Assembly (NCBI RefSeq): GCF_024347575.1
Contig: NZ_AP025503.1
Coordinates: forward strand, 2,046,001-2,110,000
DNA length: 64,000 nucleotides
Source: Vibrio pelagius
Lineage (GTDB): Bacteria; Pseudomonadota; Gammaproteobacteria; Enterobacterales; Vibrionaceae
Direction of reading: 5' to 3'
Both the position numbers and the translations under genes were made by a program. A model generated the notes under the pieces. That model made no database searches and had not been told where the DNA came from. It saw only the letters and a program-made list of their open reading frames with translations. Below are positions 41,108 through 51,400 of this stretch, one piece after another (the stretch's first letter is position 1; each line of letters starts with the position of its first letter).

Positions 41108-44100
41108 ATGACCGATACATCTATTTTTACGTTACCGACGCCAAATGGCGCAGGGGACAAAAAACATTTAGGTAATTTAATTGGCTCTTCACTGGCAGCT
41201 TCCATCGCAGGACTCGCTGAGCAACATAACAGCCACACCTTACTCGCGGTGCCCGACCCACAAATTGCTCTCAAATTACAGTCAGAAATCGAGCAATTTA
41301 CCCAGCATTCGGTGAACCTATTCCCTGATTGGGAAACGCTACCGTACGATAGCTTCTCTCCGCACCAGGAGATCATTTCTGACCGTATTGCTCACCTGTA
41401 TGCGTTGCCGACTCTAAAAACCGGAATCACGATTGTACCGATCAGCACATTATTGCAACGCCAGTCACCAAGAGAGTTCCTTCTTCAACACACTCTAATG
41501 GTTAAAACGGGCGATCTTTACTCTCTAGAGAAACTGCGTCTGCAACTTGAAAAGTCTGGCTATCGTTATGTTGATCAGGTATTTGGTCCAGGTGAATACG
41601 CCAGTCGCGGCTCGATCTTAGATCTGTTCCCAATGGGCAGCAAAGACCCATATCGTATCGACTTTTTTGATGATGAGATCGATACCATTCGCACCTTTGA
41701 TCCGGAAAATCAGCGGTCAATCGACGATATTGATGAGATTCGTCTTCTTCCTGCTCACGAATTTCCAACATCAGATTCGGCTATCGAAGACTTTCGCATT
41801 CGCTGGCGTCAACAATTCGAAGCGCGCCGCGAACCTGAATCTGTTTATATGCAGGTCTCCAAAGGTACATGGCCTGCGGGTATTGAATATTGGCAGCCGC
41901 TTTTCTTTGATCAAACCGAAACCTTGTTTGACTATGTCGCCGACGACACACAAATCTTGGCACTGGGTGATATCGAACAGGCCGTCGACACCTTCCTATC
42001 TGATGTAGAACACCGCTACGAGCAGCACGGTGTCGATCCATTGCGCCCATTGCTGTCGCCAGAACAACTTTGGCTGAAAAAAGATGAGTTGTTCAGTCAC
42101 TTTAAGCAAAAAGCGCAAGTAGTACTTAGCATTGAGAGCTTAGAAGAGAAAGCAGGACGCACTAACCTGCCCGTTTCAGCCCTGCCAGATCTTAGTGTTC
42201 AGCATCAGAACAAAGAACCACTTGCTAACCTACGTAAATTCACAGAATCATTCTCTGGCAAGATCGTATTCTCGGTAGAGTCTCAAGGTCGACGCGAGGC
42301 TTTATGTGAATTATTGCAAGGCATCAAGATTCGCCCTGTAGAAGTCGAAACTCTCCTACAATCATTGTCAGAGAAAAATAAGTTTAACCTCGTTCTCGGT
42401 GCTGCTGAGCATGGTTTTATCGACAACCAACGTGAACTGGCCTTCATTTGCGAAAGTGACCTCCTAGGTGACCGAGTAATCCAGCGTCGCAAGAAAGACA
42501 AAAAGAGCGTTAACAGCGACACCGTTATTCGCCACCTTGCAGAGCTAAAACCTGGGCAACCTGTGGTTCACATCGACCACGGTATTGGCCGCTATATTGG
42601 CTTACAAACTCTCGAAGCCGGTGGCATGAAAACCGAATATGTCACACTTGAGTATCAAAACGATGCCAAACTTTACGTACCGGTTGCTTCGCTCAATCTC
42701 ATTGGCCGCTACTCAGGTGGCGCTGAAGAGACTGCCCCTCTACACAAACTCGGGGGCGAAGCGTGGCAGAAAGCGCGTAAACGTGCCGCAGAGAAAGTGC
42801 GAGATGTGGCTGCAGAGCTTCTTGATGTATACGCTAAACGTGAGCTAAAACCGGGCTATAAATTTGTATTAGACCGCGGTCAATACGCCACCTTTAAAGC
42901 GGGTTTCCCATTCGAAGAGACCGATGACCAAGCAATGGCTATTAATGCCGTGATGTCTGACATGTGCCAACCAAAGGCTATGGATAGACTGGTGTGTGGT
43001 GATGTGGGCTTTGGTAAAACAGAAGTAGCAATGCGCGCCGCATTTGTCTGTACTGATAACGAAAAGCAAGTTGCCGTACTGGTACCCACTACCCTGCTGG
43101 CGCAGCAGCATTTCGAGAACTTTAGAGATCGCTTCGCTAACCTGCCGATTCGTGTCGAAGTACTGTCGCGCTTCAAATCAGCGAAAGAGCAGAAACAAAT
43201 CTTGGCCGACGTTGCAGAAGGTAAAGTCGATATTGTGGTTGGTACGCACAAACTGCTTTCAAGTGATATCAAATTCCACGACCTTGGCTTGCTGATTGTC
43301 GACGAAGAACACCGTTTCGGCGTTCGACAAAAAGAGAAAGTTAAAGCGATGCGTGCTGATGTAGATATCCTCACCCTAACTGCAACGCCAATTCCAAGAA
43401 CATTGAATATGGCGATGAGTGGCATGCGTGACCTTTCGATCATCGCGACGCCACCGGCTCGACGATTGGCTATTAAAACCTTTGTCCGTCAAAGTGATGA
43501 TGCAGTGATAAGGGAAGCGGTACTGCGTGAAATCATGCGTGGTGGTCAGGTCTACTTCTTACATAATCAAGTCGACACCATAGAAAAGACCGCAGAGTCG
43601 CTACAAAAACTGATTCCAGAAGCCCGCGTCACGGTCGCTCATGGTCAGATGCGTGAACGCGAGCTAGAACGTATCATGAATGATTTCTACCACCAGCGCT
43701 TTAATCTACTGGTGTGTACGACCATCATTGAAACGGGCATCGACGTACCAACGGCTAACACCATTCTCATGGATAGAGCGGACAATCTCGGTTTGGCGCA
43801 ACTGCACCAACTGCGTGGCCGTGTAGGTCGTTCACACCACCAAGCGTATGCATACCTACTCACGCCGCATCCAAAAGCGATGACCAAAGATGCGATTAAG
43901 CGACTCGATGCCATTGCTTCACTCGAAGATCTTGGCGCTGGTTTCACGCTAGCGACTCATGATTTAGAGATCCGTGGTGCCGGTGAACTACTTGGTGATG
44001 AGCAGAGTGGTCAAATCCAATCGGTTGGCTTTAGCTTGTACATGGAGATGTTAGAGCAAGCGGTTGAAGCACTTAAGGAAGGTAAAGAGCCGTCGCTTGA

Positions 44101-44569
44101 TGATCTGCTTCGTGAGCAAACAGAGATTGAGATGCGTCTCCCTGCACTTCTGCCAGACGACTACATCCCAGACATCAACACTCGCTTGTCGACATACAAA
44201 CGCATCGCTAGTGTGACCAACAATGATGAATTGGCGGAACTGAAGGTAGAGCTTATCGATCGCTTTGGTGTACTGCCTGATGCGACCAAGAACTTACTGT
44301 CAGTCTCTGAACTGAAACTGGCGGCGGCGGCAATCAAAGCTAAAAAGATTGAAGCTCACGATAAAGGCGGTTTCTTAGAATTCTACCCAGACGCTGACAT
44401 AAACCCAGCGTACCTTGTTAAACTGTTGCAATCTCAACCGCAAAAGTTTTCAATGGAAGGGCCAACTAAGTTCAAGTTTACGGTACCATTGGTAGACAGA
44501 CGGAAGCGAATTCAATTTGTCGGTGATCTTTTGAGCGAATTTAGACAAAACTTGCTACCAGCAAGCTAA
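41108..44569 (+). CDS. mfd: Transcription-repair coupling factor
   Basis: Mfd removes RNA polymerase stalled at DNA lesions and recruits UvrA. 1153 aa, full length. Order: UvrB-like N-terminal region (about 1-340, incl. LAVPDPQIALKLQSEIEQF), the RNA polymerase interaction domain (about 480-550, ELKPGQPVVHIDHGIGRYIGL), the translocase motor with Walker A GDVGFGKT at 631-638 and DEEHRFG, helicase motif VI (QLRGRVGRS), and the C-terminal autoinhibitory D7 domain. It follows the PilZ-like gene by 5 bp and may be co-transcribed with it. No clear ribosome-binding site precedes the ATG. Confidence 0.98.
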   Translation: MTDTSIFTLPTPNGAGDKKHLGNLIGSSLAASIAGLAEQHNSHTLLAVPDPQIALKLQSEIEQFTQHSVNLFPDWETLPYDSFSPHQEIISDRIAHLYALPTLKTGITIVPISTLLQRQSPREFLLQHTLMVKTGDLYSLEKLRLQLEKSGYRYVDQVFGPGEYASRGSILDLFPMGSKDPYRIDFFDDEIDTIRTFDPENQRSIDDIDEIRLLPAHEFPTSDSAIEDFRIRWRQQFEARREPESVYMQVSKGTWPAGIEYWQPLFFDQTETLFDYVADDTQILALGDIEQAVDTFLSDVEHRYEQHGVDPLRPLLSPEQLWLKKDELFSHFKQKAQVVLSIESLEEKAGRTNLPVSALPDLSVQHQNKEPLANLRKFTESFSGKIVFSVESQGRREALCELLQGIKIRPVEVETLLQSLSEKNKFNLVLGAAEHGFIDNQRELAFICESDLLGDRVIQRRKKDKKSVNSDTVIRHLAELKPGQPVVHIDHGIGRYIGLQTLEAGGMKTEYVTLEYQNDAKLYVPVASLNLIGRYSGGAEETAPLHKLGGEAWQKARKRAAEKVRDVAAELLDVYAKRELKPGYKFVLDRGQYATFKAGFPFEETDDQAMAINAVMSDMCQPKAMDRLVCGDVGFGKTEVAMRAAFVCTDNEKQVAVLVPTTLLAQQHFENFRDRFANLPIRVEVLSRFKSAKEQKQILADVAEGKVDIVVGTHKLLSSDIKFHDLGLLIVDEEHRFGVRQKEKVKAMRADVDILTLTATPIPRTLNMAMSGMRDLSIIATPPARRLAIKTFVRQSDDAVIREAVLREIMRGGQVYFLHNQVDTIEKTAESLQKLIPEARVTVAHGQMRERELERIMNDFYHQRFNLLVCTTIIETGIDVPTANTILMDRADNLGLAQLHQLRGRVGRSHHQAYAYLLTPHPKAMTKDAIKRLDAIASLEDLGAGFTLATHDLEIRGAGELLGDEQSGQIQSVGFSLYMEMLEQAVEALKEGKEPSLDDLLREQTEIEMRLPALLPDDYIPDINTRLSTYKRIASVTNNDELAELKVELIDRFGVLPDATKNLLSVSELKLAAAAIKAKKIEAHDKGGFLEFYPDADINPAYLVKLLQSQPQKFSMEGPTKFKFTVPLVDRRKRIQFVGDLLSEFRQNLLPAS

Positions 44570-44601
44570 CTTCACTCTTTTTCACTGAGCATTTAATTTA
44601 T

Positions 44602-44621
44602 CCAGCCGGAGATCCGGCTGG
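44602..44621 (+). other. GC-rich hairpin in the csiV leader
   Basis: Stem CCAGCCGG / CCGGCTGG (44602-44609 with 44614-44621), loop AGAT, 14 bp before the csiV start codon and directly before its ribosome-binding site. No T run follows, so it is not a standard terminator. It could modulate read-through from mfd or csiV translation. Confidence 0.55.
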
Positions 44622-44635
44622 GATACGGAGTAAAA

Positions 44636-45403
44636 ATGAAACGACTGATCCCACTACTACTATTGTTAGTCTCTATGCCGAGTTTGGCACAAAGACAATT
44701 TGATATAGAAGTGATCATTTTCAAGCGTGCTGTTGATGCTGAACAGGTCAATGAATCATGGCCAAACAGCCTTCCTGAAATCTCTCTTGAGCGTGCCGGC
44801 TCTTTCCAGAACTCTCAGTTTCGTGCAAAAAAAGGCGTACAGATGCTGCCTTACTCTGAATATGAGCTGAATGGTGAGAAAGAAAAGCTGCGCAAGCACG
44901 CAGGCTTTGAAGTCTTAATGCATACCGCTTGGCGCCAGGGCGATGAAGGTCGTAATGCTGCACCGGTGTTCCATATTCAAGCAGGTAAAGATTACTCTCA
45001 ATCTTTTAACGCTGATGGATCAGAAAAGAGTGCCGTTGTTACAACCAGTGCAGAAGGTATTAAAGAAGAGACTATCGATAAGCCTCTTTATGAGCTAGAT
45101 GGTAAGCTGCAAATCTACGTTCAACACTATCTATACGCAGAGGCAACTCTAGATCTGAAAGCGCCAAGTGTTCGTGAAGTCACGCTCCAAGAGCAGCAAA
45201 TCGAGCTAGACTCGCCAGTCAGTGGTGGCGACAGCACTGTCCAGGTAGGTAATTTGACTGAGATCTCTCCAACTGTAAAAGTTGAAGAGTTTCTAAAGAG
45301 CTACCGTATGGATCAAAAACGTCGTATGCGCAGTACTGAAACACACTACCTCGATCACCCTCTACTGGGCATGATCATTCAGGTTCGCCGTGTTGCACAG
45401 TAG
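44636..45403 (+). CDS. csiV: Peptidoglycan-binding protein CsiV
   Basis: Periplasmic protein that in V. cholerae supports the PBP1A/LpoA wall synthase and binds peptidoglycan. 255 aa with a signal peptide (MKRLIPLLLLLVSMPSLA, cleavage before QRQ). The mature N terminus FDIEVIIFKRAVDAEQVNESWP and the late segment GKLQIYVQHYLYAEATLDL are family features; the C terminus holds ETHYLDHPLLGMIIQVRRV. It is immediately downstream of mfd, its usual position in Vibrio, separated by a hairpin. A good ribosome-binding site (CGGAG) precedes the ATG. Confidence 0.88.
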   Translation: MKRLIPLLLLLVSMPSLAQRQFDIEVIIFKRAVDAEQVNESWPNSLPEISLERAGSFQNSQFRAKKGVQMLPYSEYELNGEKEKLRKHAGFEVLMHTAWRQGDEGRNAAPVFHIQAGKDYSQSFNADGSEKSAVVTTSAEGIKEETIDKPLYELDGKLQIYVQHYLYAEATLDLKAPSVREVTLQEQQIELDSPVSGGDSTVQVGNLTEISPTVKVEEFLKSYRMDQKRRMRSTETHYLDHPLLGMIIQVRRVAQ

Positions 45404-45442
45404 CCAAAGCTGTCAATAAGCTATACTTTATACGTTATCGAT

Positions 45443-45466
45443 ACGCCCTCCTAGTGAGGGCGTTTT
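45443..45466 (+). terminator. Rho-independent terminator of csiV
   Basis: Stem ACGCCCTC / GAGGGCGT (45443-45450 with 45456-45463) and a T run. Confidence 0.9.
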
Positions 45467-45483
45467 GTTATTAGGAGGGCAAT

Positions 45484-46029
45484 ATGAGTCCAGATTTTCA
45501 CATAGTGACCCGCAACTTAGTCCTCAGAATCATAGAAGCATCTGATGCGCCAGAGTTTGCTCAATGTATTCAACAATCTCCGAGTCTATCTCGCTGGATT
45601 GATTGGTGCCATGCTGAGTACTCACAACAAGAAGCAGAAAAATTCATCCTTGCCACTCGACTCAACTGGGTCAAAGCAGACGCGTTCGGTTTTGGAATAT
45701 TTGACCGAGAGAGTGACAAATTAATGGGGATGGTGGCAATCAACGAGCTTTATCACACCTTCAATATGGCAAGCTTAGGGTACTGGGTCGCAGATCAATA
45801 CCAAAAACGCGGCATCGCAAAAGAGGCCATGTTAGCACTGTTTGAGTTTTGTTTTGCCCAACTCAAACTCACACGTCTAGAAATTGTATGTGATCTCGAC
45901 AATTTGCCAAGCCAACATCTGATTGAAGCATGTGGTGCAAAGCGAGAAACCATTGCCCGAAACCGGTTTATTTTTAATGGTGAGCCCAAAGACGGTGTGG
46001 TGTACGCCGTGCTACCTCCTGGGTACTAG
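45484..46029 (+). CDS. GNAT-family N-acetyltransferase (RimL/RimJ-like)
   Basis: 181 aa. GNAT fold: N-terminal TRNLVLRIIEASDAPEFAQCI, the acetyl-CoA loop YWVADQYQKRGIAKEAMLALFEFCF (QxxGxA-type) and IVCDLDNLPSQHLIEACGAKRETI with the usual NxxSxxL-like segment. The layout is that of ribosomal-protein-serine acetyltransferases RimL/RimJ, though the substrate could be another amine. A strong ribosome-binding site (AGGAGGGC) precedes the ATG. It is monocistronic between two terminators. Confidence 0.88.
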   Translation: MSPDFHIVTRNLVLRIIEASDAPEFAQCIQQSPSLSRWIDWCHAEYSQQEAEKFILATRLNWVKADAFGFGIFDRESDKLMGMVAINELYHTFNMASLGYWVADQYQKRGIAKEAMLALFEFCFAQLKLTRLEIVCDLDNLPSQHLIEACGAKRETIARNRFIFNGEPKDGVVYAVLPPGY

Positions 46030-46059
46030 AGTTTCCCCACCAAGTCTCTTTCTAATCAA

Positions 46060-46083
46060 GTCGCATTAAATGCGGCTTTTTTT
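46060..46083 (+). terminator. Rho-independent terminator of the acetyltransferase gene
   Basis: Stem GTCGCAT / ATGCGGC (46060-46066 with 46070-46076, one T-G pair) and seven T. Confidence 0.85.
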
Positions 46084-46160
46084 ATTTTGAAAACAACCAA
46101 CTAAGAGCGAGCTTTCCTTCTTTTGCTCATTTTTCTTTTCATAATTCTCAGAGTTAAATA

Positions 46161-46180
46161 TACTGTATGTATATACAGGT
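46161..46180 (+). promoter_or_regulatory. LexA (SOS) box controlling imuA-imuB-dnaE2
   Basis: TACTGTATGTATATACAGGT: CTGT-N8-ACAG with an AT-rich alternating centre, one of the best matches possible to the gammaproteobacterial consensus TACTGTATATATATACAGTA. It ends 8 bp before the imuA start codon, so LexA would cover promoter and initiation region. Confidence 0.93.
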
Positions 46181-46188
46181 ATTTAGCT

Positions 46189-46881
46189 ATGCATGAACTG
46201 ATCAAAAATCTACAAGACCGCCAACTTATCTGGAAAGGTCTGCAGCCTAGTACACAAGGGCAAACTCACTCTACAGGATACCCTGAGCTCGACAATCAGC
46301 TTAATGGGGGCTTTCCTACGCACGGCGTCATAGAAGTCGAATCTCAATCAGGTTTAGGAGAGATCCGTTTACTGACACCTTACCTAGTGCAACAGAGCGC
46401 TCAGCGTCTTGCTGTGTTTATTAACCCTCCAGGTCATGTCTGTGGTGAGTTCTTTGATGCTCAAGGAGTGCCTCTTCATAACATTCTTGTGATCACACCA
46501 AGTAGCGATATCGAAGCGTTATGGGCCGCTGAGCAGTGTCTGAAAAGTGGGGCTTGTCACTCCGTGCTTTTATGGGGAACGGAACTTGAGATTCATCAAA
46601 CCAAGCGCTTACAAGCAGCGAGCGAAACGGGTCGCTGCCTGCAATTTCACTTCAAGAGCAGCAGTCATAATCAACTCTCTTTGCCCGTGTCACTGAGCAT
46701 GAAATTATCACCGCACCAACTTGGTTTAAGGGTGGAAGTTATCAAACGCAAAGGCAGTTGGTCGTACGGCAGCTTGGTTATAAACATGCAGCAACATTGG
46801 CCGCTTTTAATAGAACCAACATCTGCAGAACTGCACGACGATTCAACTATTATCCCCTTCCCAATTGCGAAACAAGGGTGA
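46189..46881 (+). CDS. imuA: SOS mutagenesis protein ImuA (RecA-like, degenerate P-loop)
   Basis: 230 aa. ImuA is a RecA/SulA-like partner of ImuB and DnaE2 in the error-prone translesion mutasome. YPELDNQLNGGFPTHGVIEVESQSGLGEIRLL matches the RecA-type ATPase start, but the P-loop position reads ESQSGLGEIR, so Walker A lysine is missing, as in ImuA proteins. The frame is open to 46123; I use the ATG at 46189 because the LexA box sits between. It is three bases ahead of imuB. No strong ribosome-binding site, since the LexA box takes that space. Confidence 0.9.
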   Translation: MHELIKNLQDRQLIWKGLQPSTQGQTHSTGYPELDNQLNGGFPTHGVIEVESQSGLGEIRLLTPYLVQQSAQRLAVFINPPGHVCGEFFDAQGVPLHNILVITPSSDIEALWAAEQCLKSGACHSVLLWGTELEIHQTKRLQAASETGRCLQFHFKSSSHNQLSLPVSLSMKLSPHQLGLRVEVIKRKGSWSYGSLVINMQQHWPLLIEPTSAELHDDSTIIPFPIAKQG

Positions 46882-46884
46882 TCT

Positions 46885-48324
46885 ATGTTGTGGCTCTATC
46901 TGCATTTTCCATCATTACAACTGGATAGCTTATTCAGTGGTGATAAGCAAAACCAACACCCGCTGATTATTGTTGATGAAAAGACGCATAAGGTAATTCA
47001 AGCCAATAGCTTGGCTTTGGATTCTGGAATAACACTGGGTATGGGGATTGGTTCAGCTGCCGCTCTCAATCATGAGCTCCAAGTGCTGCCTTATCGCGCA
47101 GAACTTGAAGAGAATCGCCTCAAGGAGATCGCACATTGGGCCTATCTAGTCACTTCTGATATGGCCCTACTGCCACCGAATGGGCTTTTAATTAAAACTT
47201 CAAACATGTTGTCGCTCTATGATGGGCTCGACAATTACTGGAGCACATTAAAACAGCATCTTTCTACATTAAATGTCCAATTCCATTTCGCCACTGGCTA
47301 CTCACCACTAGCAGCTATTTTGCTCGGGAAAAAGTCACTTAACTTAATCACGAGTGACACCGAGACAATGAAACACCGTGTTCAGCAACAGTGCTTAACC
47401 AGCACCGAACTACCATGTAAACAAGTCGAGCGTTTACAGCGTGTCGGTATGGATACGGTTGGGGACTTATTAAAACTGCCGATTCAAGATGTTGCACGCC
47501 GATTTGATATTGATCTGGTGAACTATGTTGGACGCCTAAACGGGCAATTTAAGCACCCTATTGATTTTTATCATCCACCTGAAAAGTTCGAACAGTATCT
47601 AGAGTTATTGTTTGATATCGAGAACCTGCAGTTTATTGAGAAACCACTGACCAAATTACTCACACAGCTCGAAGCCTTTTTGACACTCCGTGACCGTGTC
47701 GCTTTTGAAATCAAACTCACTTTGCATCTGCGAGACTGTGAGGATCACAGCGTGCCTTTTTTCTCCGCACAGGGAGACTACCTTGCCACTAAATGGGCAC
47801 AGCTTACTCACCTTAGCCTAGAGTCTGTCACGATTAATGCTCCAGTTCAGGGGTTAACCTTAACCTTAGTTCGTCATGGAGAGCCTCAGGCGGCTTACCA
47901 CGATCTGTTTGATGGCGACACAGGAACCCTAGCATCACTAGACTTGCTTTCACTCCTGCAAGCTAAGCTGGGGCAAGCAGCGATTCACTCACCTTTCACG
48001 CACCAGGACCCAAGGCCAGAGAAAGCCAATCAATACTCATTGCCTAAGTTAGCGTCTCAGGCTCAGAGTCGAAAACCTTCAGCAATGAATCGTGTTTCTT
48101 CATCACCACACAAGCGTTTAAGGCCAAGTATCTTATTACCAACACCAGAGCCATTAACGACACCTGTTACGCTATCTCAAGGCCCTGAGCGTATTGTTTC
48201 TGGCTGGTGGGATGGCGAGAAAGTGATTCGAGACTATTTCATTGCTCGTTGCGAAACCGGACGTTGGCTATGGGTGTTCCGCACCCCAAACAAAGCGTGG
48301 TTTATCCATGGGTTATTTAGTTAA
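46885..48324 (+). CDS. imuB: Y-family polymerase-like protein ImuB
   Basis: 479 aa. ImuB resembles DinB/UmuC but is a non-catalytic scaffold that links ImuA, DnaE2 and the beta clamp. The first catalytic Asp motif is replaced (MLWLYLHFPSLQLDS where a polymerase has DxDxFFAxVE) and the SxDE motif is also gone (KTSNMLSLYDG). The fingers/thumb and little-finger regions follow; GLDNYWSTLKQHL and RLQRVGMDTVGDLLKLP are the helix-hairpin-helix part. Translationally linked to imuA (3-bp gap). Confidence 0.93.
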   Translation: MLWLYLHFPSLQLDSLFSGDKQNQHPLIIVDEKTHKVIQANSLALDSGITLGMGIGSAAALNHELQVLPYRAELEENRLKEIAHWAYLVTSDMALLPPNGLLIKTSNMLSLYDGLDNYWSTLKQHLSTLNVQFHFATGYSPLAAILLGKKSLNLITSDTETMKHRVQQQCLTSTELPCKQVERLQRVGMDTVGDLLKLPIQDVARRFDIDLVNYVGRLNGQFKHPIDFYHPPEKFEQYLELLFDIENLQFIEKPLTKLLTQLEAFLTLRDRVAFEIKLTLHLRDCEDHSVPFFSAQGDYLATKWAQLTHLSLESVTINAPVQGLTLTLVRHGEPQAAYHDLFDGDTGTLASLDLLSLLQAKLGQAAIHSPFTHQDPRPEKANQYSLPKLASQAQSRKPSAMNRVSSSPHKRLRPSILLPTPEPLTTPVTLSQGPERIVSGWWDGEKVIRDYFIARCETGRWLWVFRTPNKAWFIHGLFS

Positions 48325-48423
48325 GCAGATTCAGCAATCGAATCCGTTTCAGTAGCACCGACTATTAATTATCGAAGCTGACCAACGACTGTTTACACAT
48401 TTTCATTAGGATCTTAATACGCT

Positions 48424-51400
48424 ATGGCACAGCACTACTCTGAACTCTTTTGTCAAAGCAATTACTCTTTCCTAGAAGGAGCATCTCATGCTGAAGAGCT
48501 GGTTCTCCAAGCGGATTTTCTGCGTTACTACGCTTTAGCTGTCACTGACGAGTGCTCTGTTGCCGGTATCGTGAAAGTACATGCTGCAATAAAACAGCAC
48601 CAGTTAGCGCTCAAGCAGATTGTTGGCAGTATGTTTTGGCTTAATGAAGAGTGCCAGCTCTTGTTGCTATGCCCGGATCGACAAGCTTATGCGGAGCTAT
48701 GCCGAATCATTACCAACGCTCGTAGACGCAGTGAAAAAGGGCATTACCAACTCTCTGAGTGGGATATCATGTCGGCCAAACACTGTTTAGTGATATGGCT
48801 CCCTCAACAAACTACTCAAGATAATCATTGGGGAAGCTGGCTCAATCAGCATCACTCAGGCCGACTTTGGATAGGGGTTCAGCGTCATCTTAAGCAGGAT
48901 GATAAAGAGTATGTATCTCATTGTTCAACACTTTCTCAGCACCTCCAGCTTCCGATCACGGCCTGTGGTGGCGTACTGATGCATAATGCTAATCGCCTAC
49001 CATTACAACACTCTCTTACGGCAGTAAAGCATCAATGCTCCGTGCCCGAAGTGGGCAGTCACTTACTGGCTAATACAGAACGGTGTTTACGTAGCATCAA
49101 TAAGCTCAGTCATATATTCCAAAAATCGTGGTTGGATGAGAGCAACCACATCGCAAGCTTATGCCAGTTTGACCTTGATAGCTTACGTTACGAGTACCCA
49201 AGCGAGCTGATTCCTGCGGGGCAAACGCCAAACCAATACCTCAGAAACTTGGTCGAACAAGGCAAGAAAAGCCGCTTCCCTGACGGGATACCCCTTGATA
49301 TTGAGCAGATCATTGAGAAGGAGCTGAACTTAATTGAAGAGCTCGATTACCCTTTCTTCTTCTTAACCATTCACGACATCGTAATGTTTGCCAAACAACA
49401 AGGCATTCTTTACCAAGGCAGAGGCTCTGCAGCCAACTCTGTTGTATGCTACTGCCTTGAGATAACGTCAGTCGACCCACGTCAGATATCAGTACTCTTT
49501 GAACGCTTCATCAGTAAAGAGCGCAATGAGCCACCTGATATCGATGTGGATTTTGAGCATGAGCGTCGCGAAGAGGTTATCCAGTATATCTACCAAAAGT
49601 ACGGTCGAGAGCGTGCAGCATTAGCGGCTACTGTTATCTCCTATCGCTTTAAGAGTGCGGTACGAGATGTAGGGAAAGCGCTAGGGCTGCAAGAGACACA
49701 GCTGGATTACTTCATTAAAAACACCAACCGCCGAGATAAGCATCAAGGTTGGCAGACGCAACTGACACTGCTTGGATTACAGCCAGACTCTCTCAAAGGG
49801 AAACAGTTTATCCATCTGGTCGATGAGATCATCGGATTTCCACGCCACTTATCTCAACATGTGGGCGGTTTTGTGATCTCTTCAGGCCCGCTTTATGAGC
49901 TCGTTCCTGTAGAAAATGCCGCCATGCAGGAACGCACGATCATTCAATGGGATAAGGATGATTTAGAAGCACTTGGCCTACTCAAAGTCGATGTATTAGC
50001 ACTTGGTATGCTATCTGCAATCCGTAAGTGCTTCACCATGATCCAGCAGCATTATGGGCGATCACTGTCGATTGCAGAGATCACTCGTTTACAAGACGAT
50101 CCCAATGTCTATGGCATGATTCAGAGAGCCGATACGGTAGGCATTTTCCAGATCGAATCTCGGGCACAAATGAGTATGCTGCCACGTCTAAAGCCAAGGA
50201 GCTATTACGACTTAGTGATTCAAATCGCCATCGTACGACCGGGACCAATCCAAGGTGACATGGTACACCCCTTTTTGAAGCGAAGAGATGGACAAGAGCC
50301 CATCGACTACCCCTCCTCTGAGGTTGAATCCGTACTCTCTCGCACATTGGGCGTCCCTATTTTTCAAGAACAGGTCATTAAGCTCGCCATGGTTGCTGCT
50401 GGCTTTACGGGAGGTGAAGCCGACCAGTTACGACGAGCAATGGCAGCTTGGAAAAAGAATGGCAACGTATTTAAGTTTAAATCTAAGCTCATCGATGGGA
50501 TGCAAAGCCGCGGCTACGATATCGCCTTTGCCGAGCAAATCTTTAAACAGATTTGTGGCTTTGGTGAGTATGGATTTCCCGAGAGCCACTCCGCTTCTTT
50601 TGCTGTGCTAGCGTACTGCTCTGCATGGCTAAAATACTATTATCCTGAATGCTTCTATGCATCGTTACTGAATAGCCAACCTATGGGTTTCTACAGCCCA
50701 TCACAACTGGTGCAAGATGCGCAGAGGCACGGTGTGAAAGTCCTGCCAGTGTGTGTTAATGCTTCACAGCGAGACCACATCGTCGTTAACCAAGAACAGA
50801 AATTGGCTATTCGACTTGGCTTAAGGCAAGTGAAAGGCTTGAGTGAACAAGCAATGGAGAGTTTAGTCGCCAACCGCCCTTACCACGGCTATCGCCATCC
50901 GAATCAAATCACTCAACTCTCCATCAATCGTAGGGATATTGAGCTATTGGCTTCAGCGAATGCGATGCACAGTGTATCCGGTGATCGATTTCAAACTCGC
51001 TGGGTCTTAATGGATTCAGCCTCTGAACTGCCACTGTTTAGAGACATACACGAATCGCCTCAGCCACTTCGTCAACCCAATGCGACACAAGATTTATTAG
51101 AAGACTTTACCAGTACGGGGATCTCTCTCAATCAGCATCCAATAAGCCTGCTTGAGCAAGCAAACAAGCTCGGGCGTTTTACTCACATGCAAGATCTTAA
51201 GCATCGAAGAGATAAGTCTATGGTCACCGTTGTGGGTGTCGTGACGGGGAAACAGTCTCCGGGAACAGCAGCGGGCGTGACCTTTTTTACCTTAGAAGAC
51301 AATACCGGCAATATTAATGTGGTGGTATGGAAGGCAACTGCTCGCTGTCAGCAACAAGCCTACCTCACTGCGAAAATTTTAAAAGTGAAGGGAATCATAG

